5,708 bases of DNA from Clostridiaceae bacterium (lineage in GTDB: Bacteria > Bacillota > Clostridia > DSM-8532). The stretch spans positions 1 through 5,708 of the forward strand of contig JAAYGP010000199.1 in assembly GCA_012727625.1 (NCBI GenBank), written 5' to 3'. A model generated the notes under the pieces. The model saw only the letters and a list, made by a program, of their open reading frames with translations. It was not told where the DNA came from and searched no databases. A program made the position numbers and the translations under genes. This document shows positions 5,597-5,708 of the stretch, one piece after another (position 1 is the stretch's first letter; each line of letters opens with the position of its first letter).

Positions 5597-5620
5597 ATAC
5601 GGCTTTTTCCGTATTTTTTT
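5597..5620 (+). terminator. Intrinsic (Rho-independent) terminator of the nusB cluster
   Basis: ATACGG (5597-5602) and CCGTAT (5609-5614) form a perfect 6-bp stem with loop CTTTTT. A run of T to 5620 follows directly, seven T residues counting the last stem base. A G-T wobble pair (5596/5615) can lengthen the stem. It lies 17 nt after the DUF212 stop codon, where the operon should end. Confidence 0.85.
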
Positions 5621-5635
5621 AGCCAAATCGGGATT

Positions 5636-5664
5636 TTGATGTTTTTTATTGCATATGCTATAAT
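5636..5664 (+). promoter_or_regulatory. Sigma-A-type promoter with extended -10, reading out of the window
   Basis: TTGATG (5636-5641) and a perfect TATAAT (5659-5664) are separated by 17 bp. TGC immediately before the -10 is an extended -10 element. Transcription would start near 5671, and the remaining 38 nt show no start codon with a binding site, so the transcript has at least a short untranslated leader. It starts just after the terminator, so the next gene is a separate unit. In Clostridia dxs often lies in this neighbourhood, but nothing here shows it. Confidence 0.72.
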
Positions 5665-5708
5665 ATGTTGCGTAATAAATCTGGATGGCGCAGTATTCTA
5701 GTTAGTAC

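Noticed and set aside
1..5708. Mobile elements, CRISPR repeats, tRNA or rRNA genes, defence or toxin-antitoxin genes
   Set aside because: I looked on both strands and saw no transposase motifs, terminal inverted repeats, spaced direct repeats or structured RNA gene signatures.

Overview
The window suggests a motile, low-to-moderate GC (by eye roughly 40%) Gram-positive bacterium of the class Clostridia. The reasons are strong purine-rich ribosome binding sites (AGGAG, AAGGAG, AGGAGG, GAGGTGA), a PomA/MotP-like flagellar stator pair, and the nusB-xseA-xseB-ispA-DUF212 gene order that is familiar in Clostridia and related Firmicutes. The genus cannot be fixed from the sequence alone. This is core-genome DNA: I see no mobile element, CRISPR array, tRNA or rRNA.

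Layout. At the left edge (2-64, +) a short open frame may be the C-terminal end of a gene that starts outside the window. It converges on motB. Next come the two flagellar stator genes on the minus strand, motA (1003-1815) and then motB (105-899). They are separated by an unusually long 103-nt spacer that carries a candidate promoter and a small hairpin. A 370-bp divergent intergenic region (1816-2185) separates motA from the plus-strand cluster. It holds a candidate flagellar sigma-28-type promoter facing motA and a good vegetative promoter facing nusB.

The plus-strand cluster is nusB (transcription antitermination factor), xseA and xseB (the two exonuclease VII subunits), ispA (type II farnesyl diphosphate synthase), and a small membrane protein of the YuiD/DUF212 'divergent PAP2' family. 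nusB and xseA are 2 nt apart, and xseB and ispA overlap by one base. By contrast, 114 nt separate xseA from xseB and 87 nt separate ispA from the DUF212 gene. A clear intrinsic terminator (5597-5620) closes the cluster. A new promoter with an extended -10 element (5636-5664) follows at once and drives something beyond the window.

How the genes work together. MotA and MotB form the ion-driven torque unit of the flagellum, and the MotA sequence favours sodium coupling over proton coupling. The nusB cluster is a housekeeping assembly of RNA polymerase processivity, single-strand DNA degradation and isoprenoid chain synthesis, linked by transcription more than by a shared pathway. The DUF212 protein beside ispA could act on a lipid phosphate, but that is only a guess from context. 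I found no convincing undescribed system. The points most worth checking are the predicted ion type of the stator, an imperfect 24/25-nt repeat at both ends of motA, the spacer between motA and motB, and the xseA-xseB spacer with a possible small ORF.
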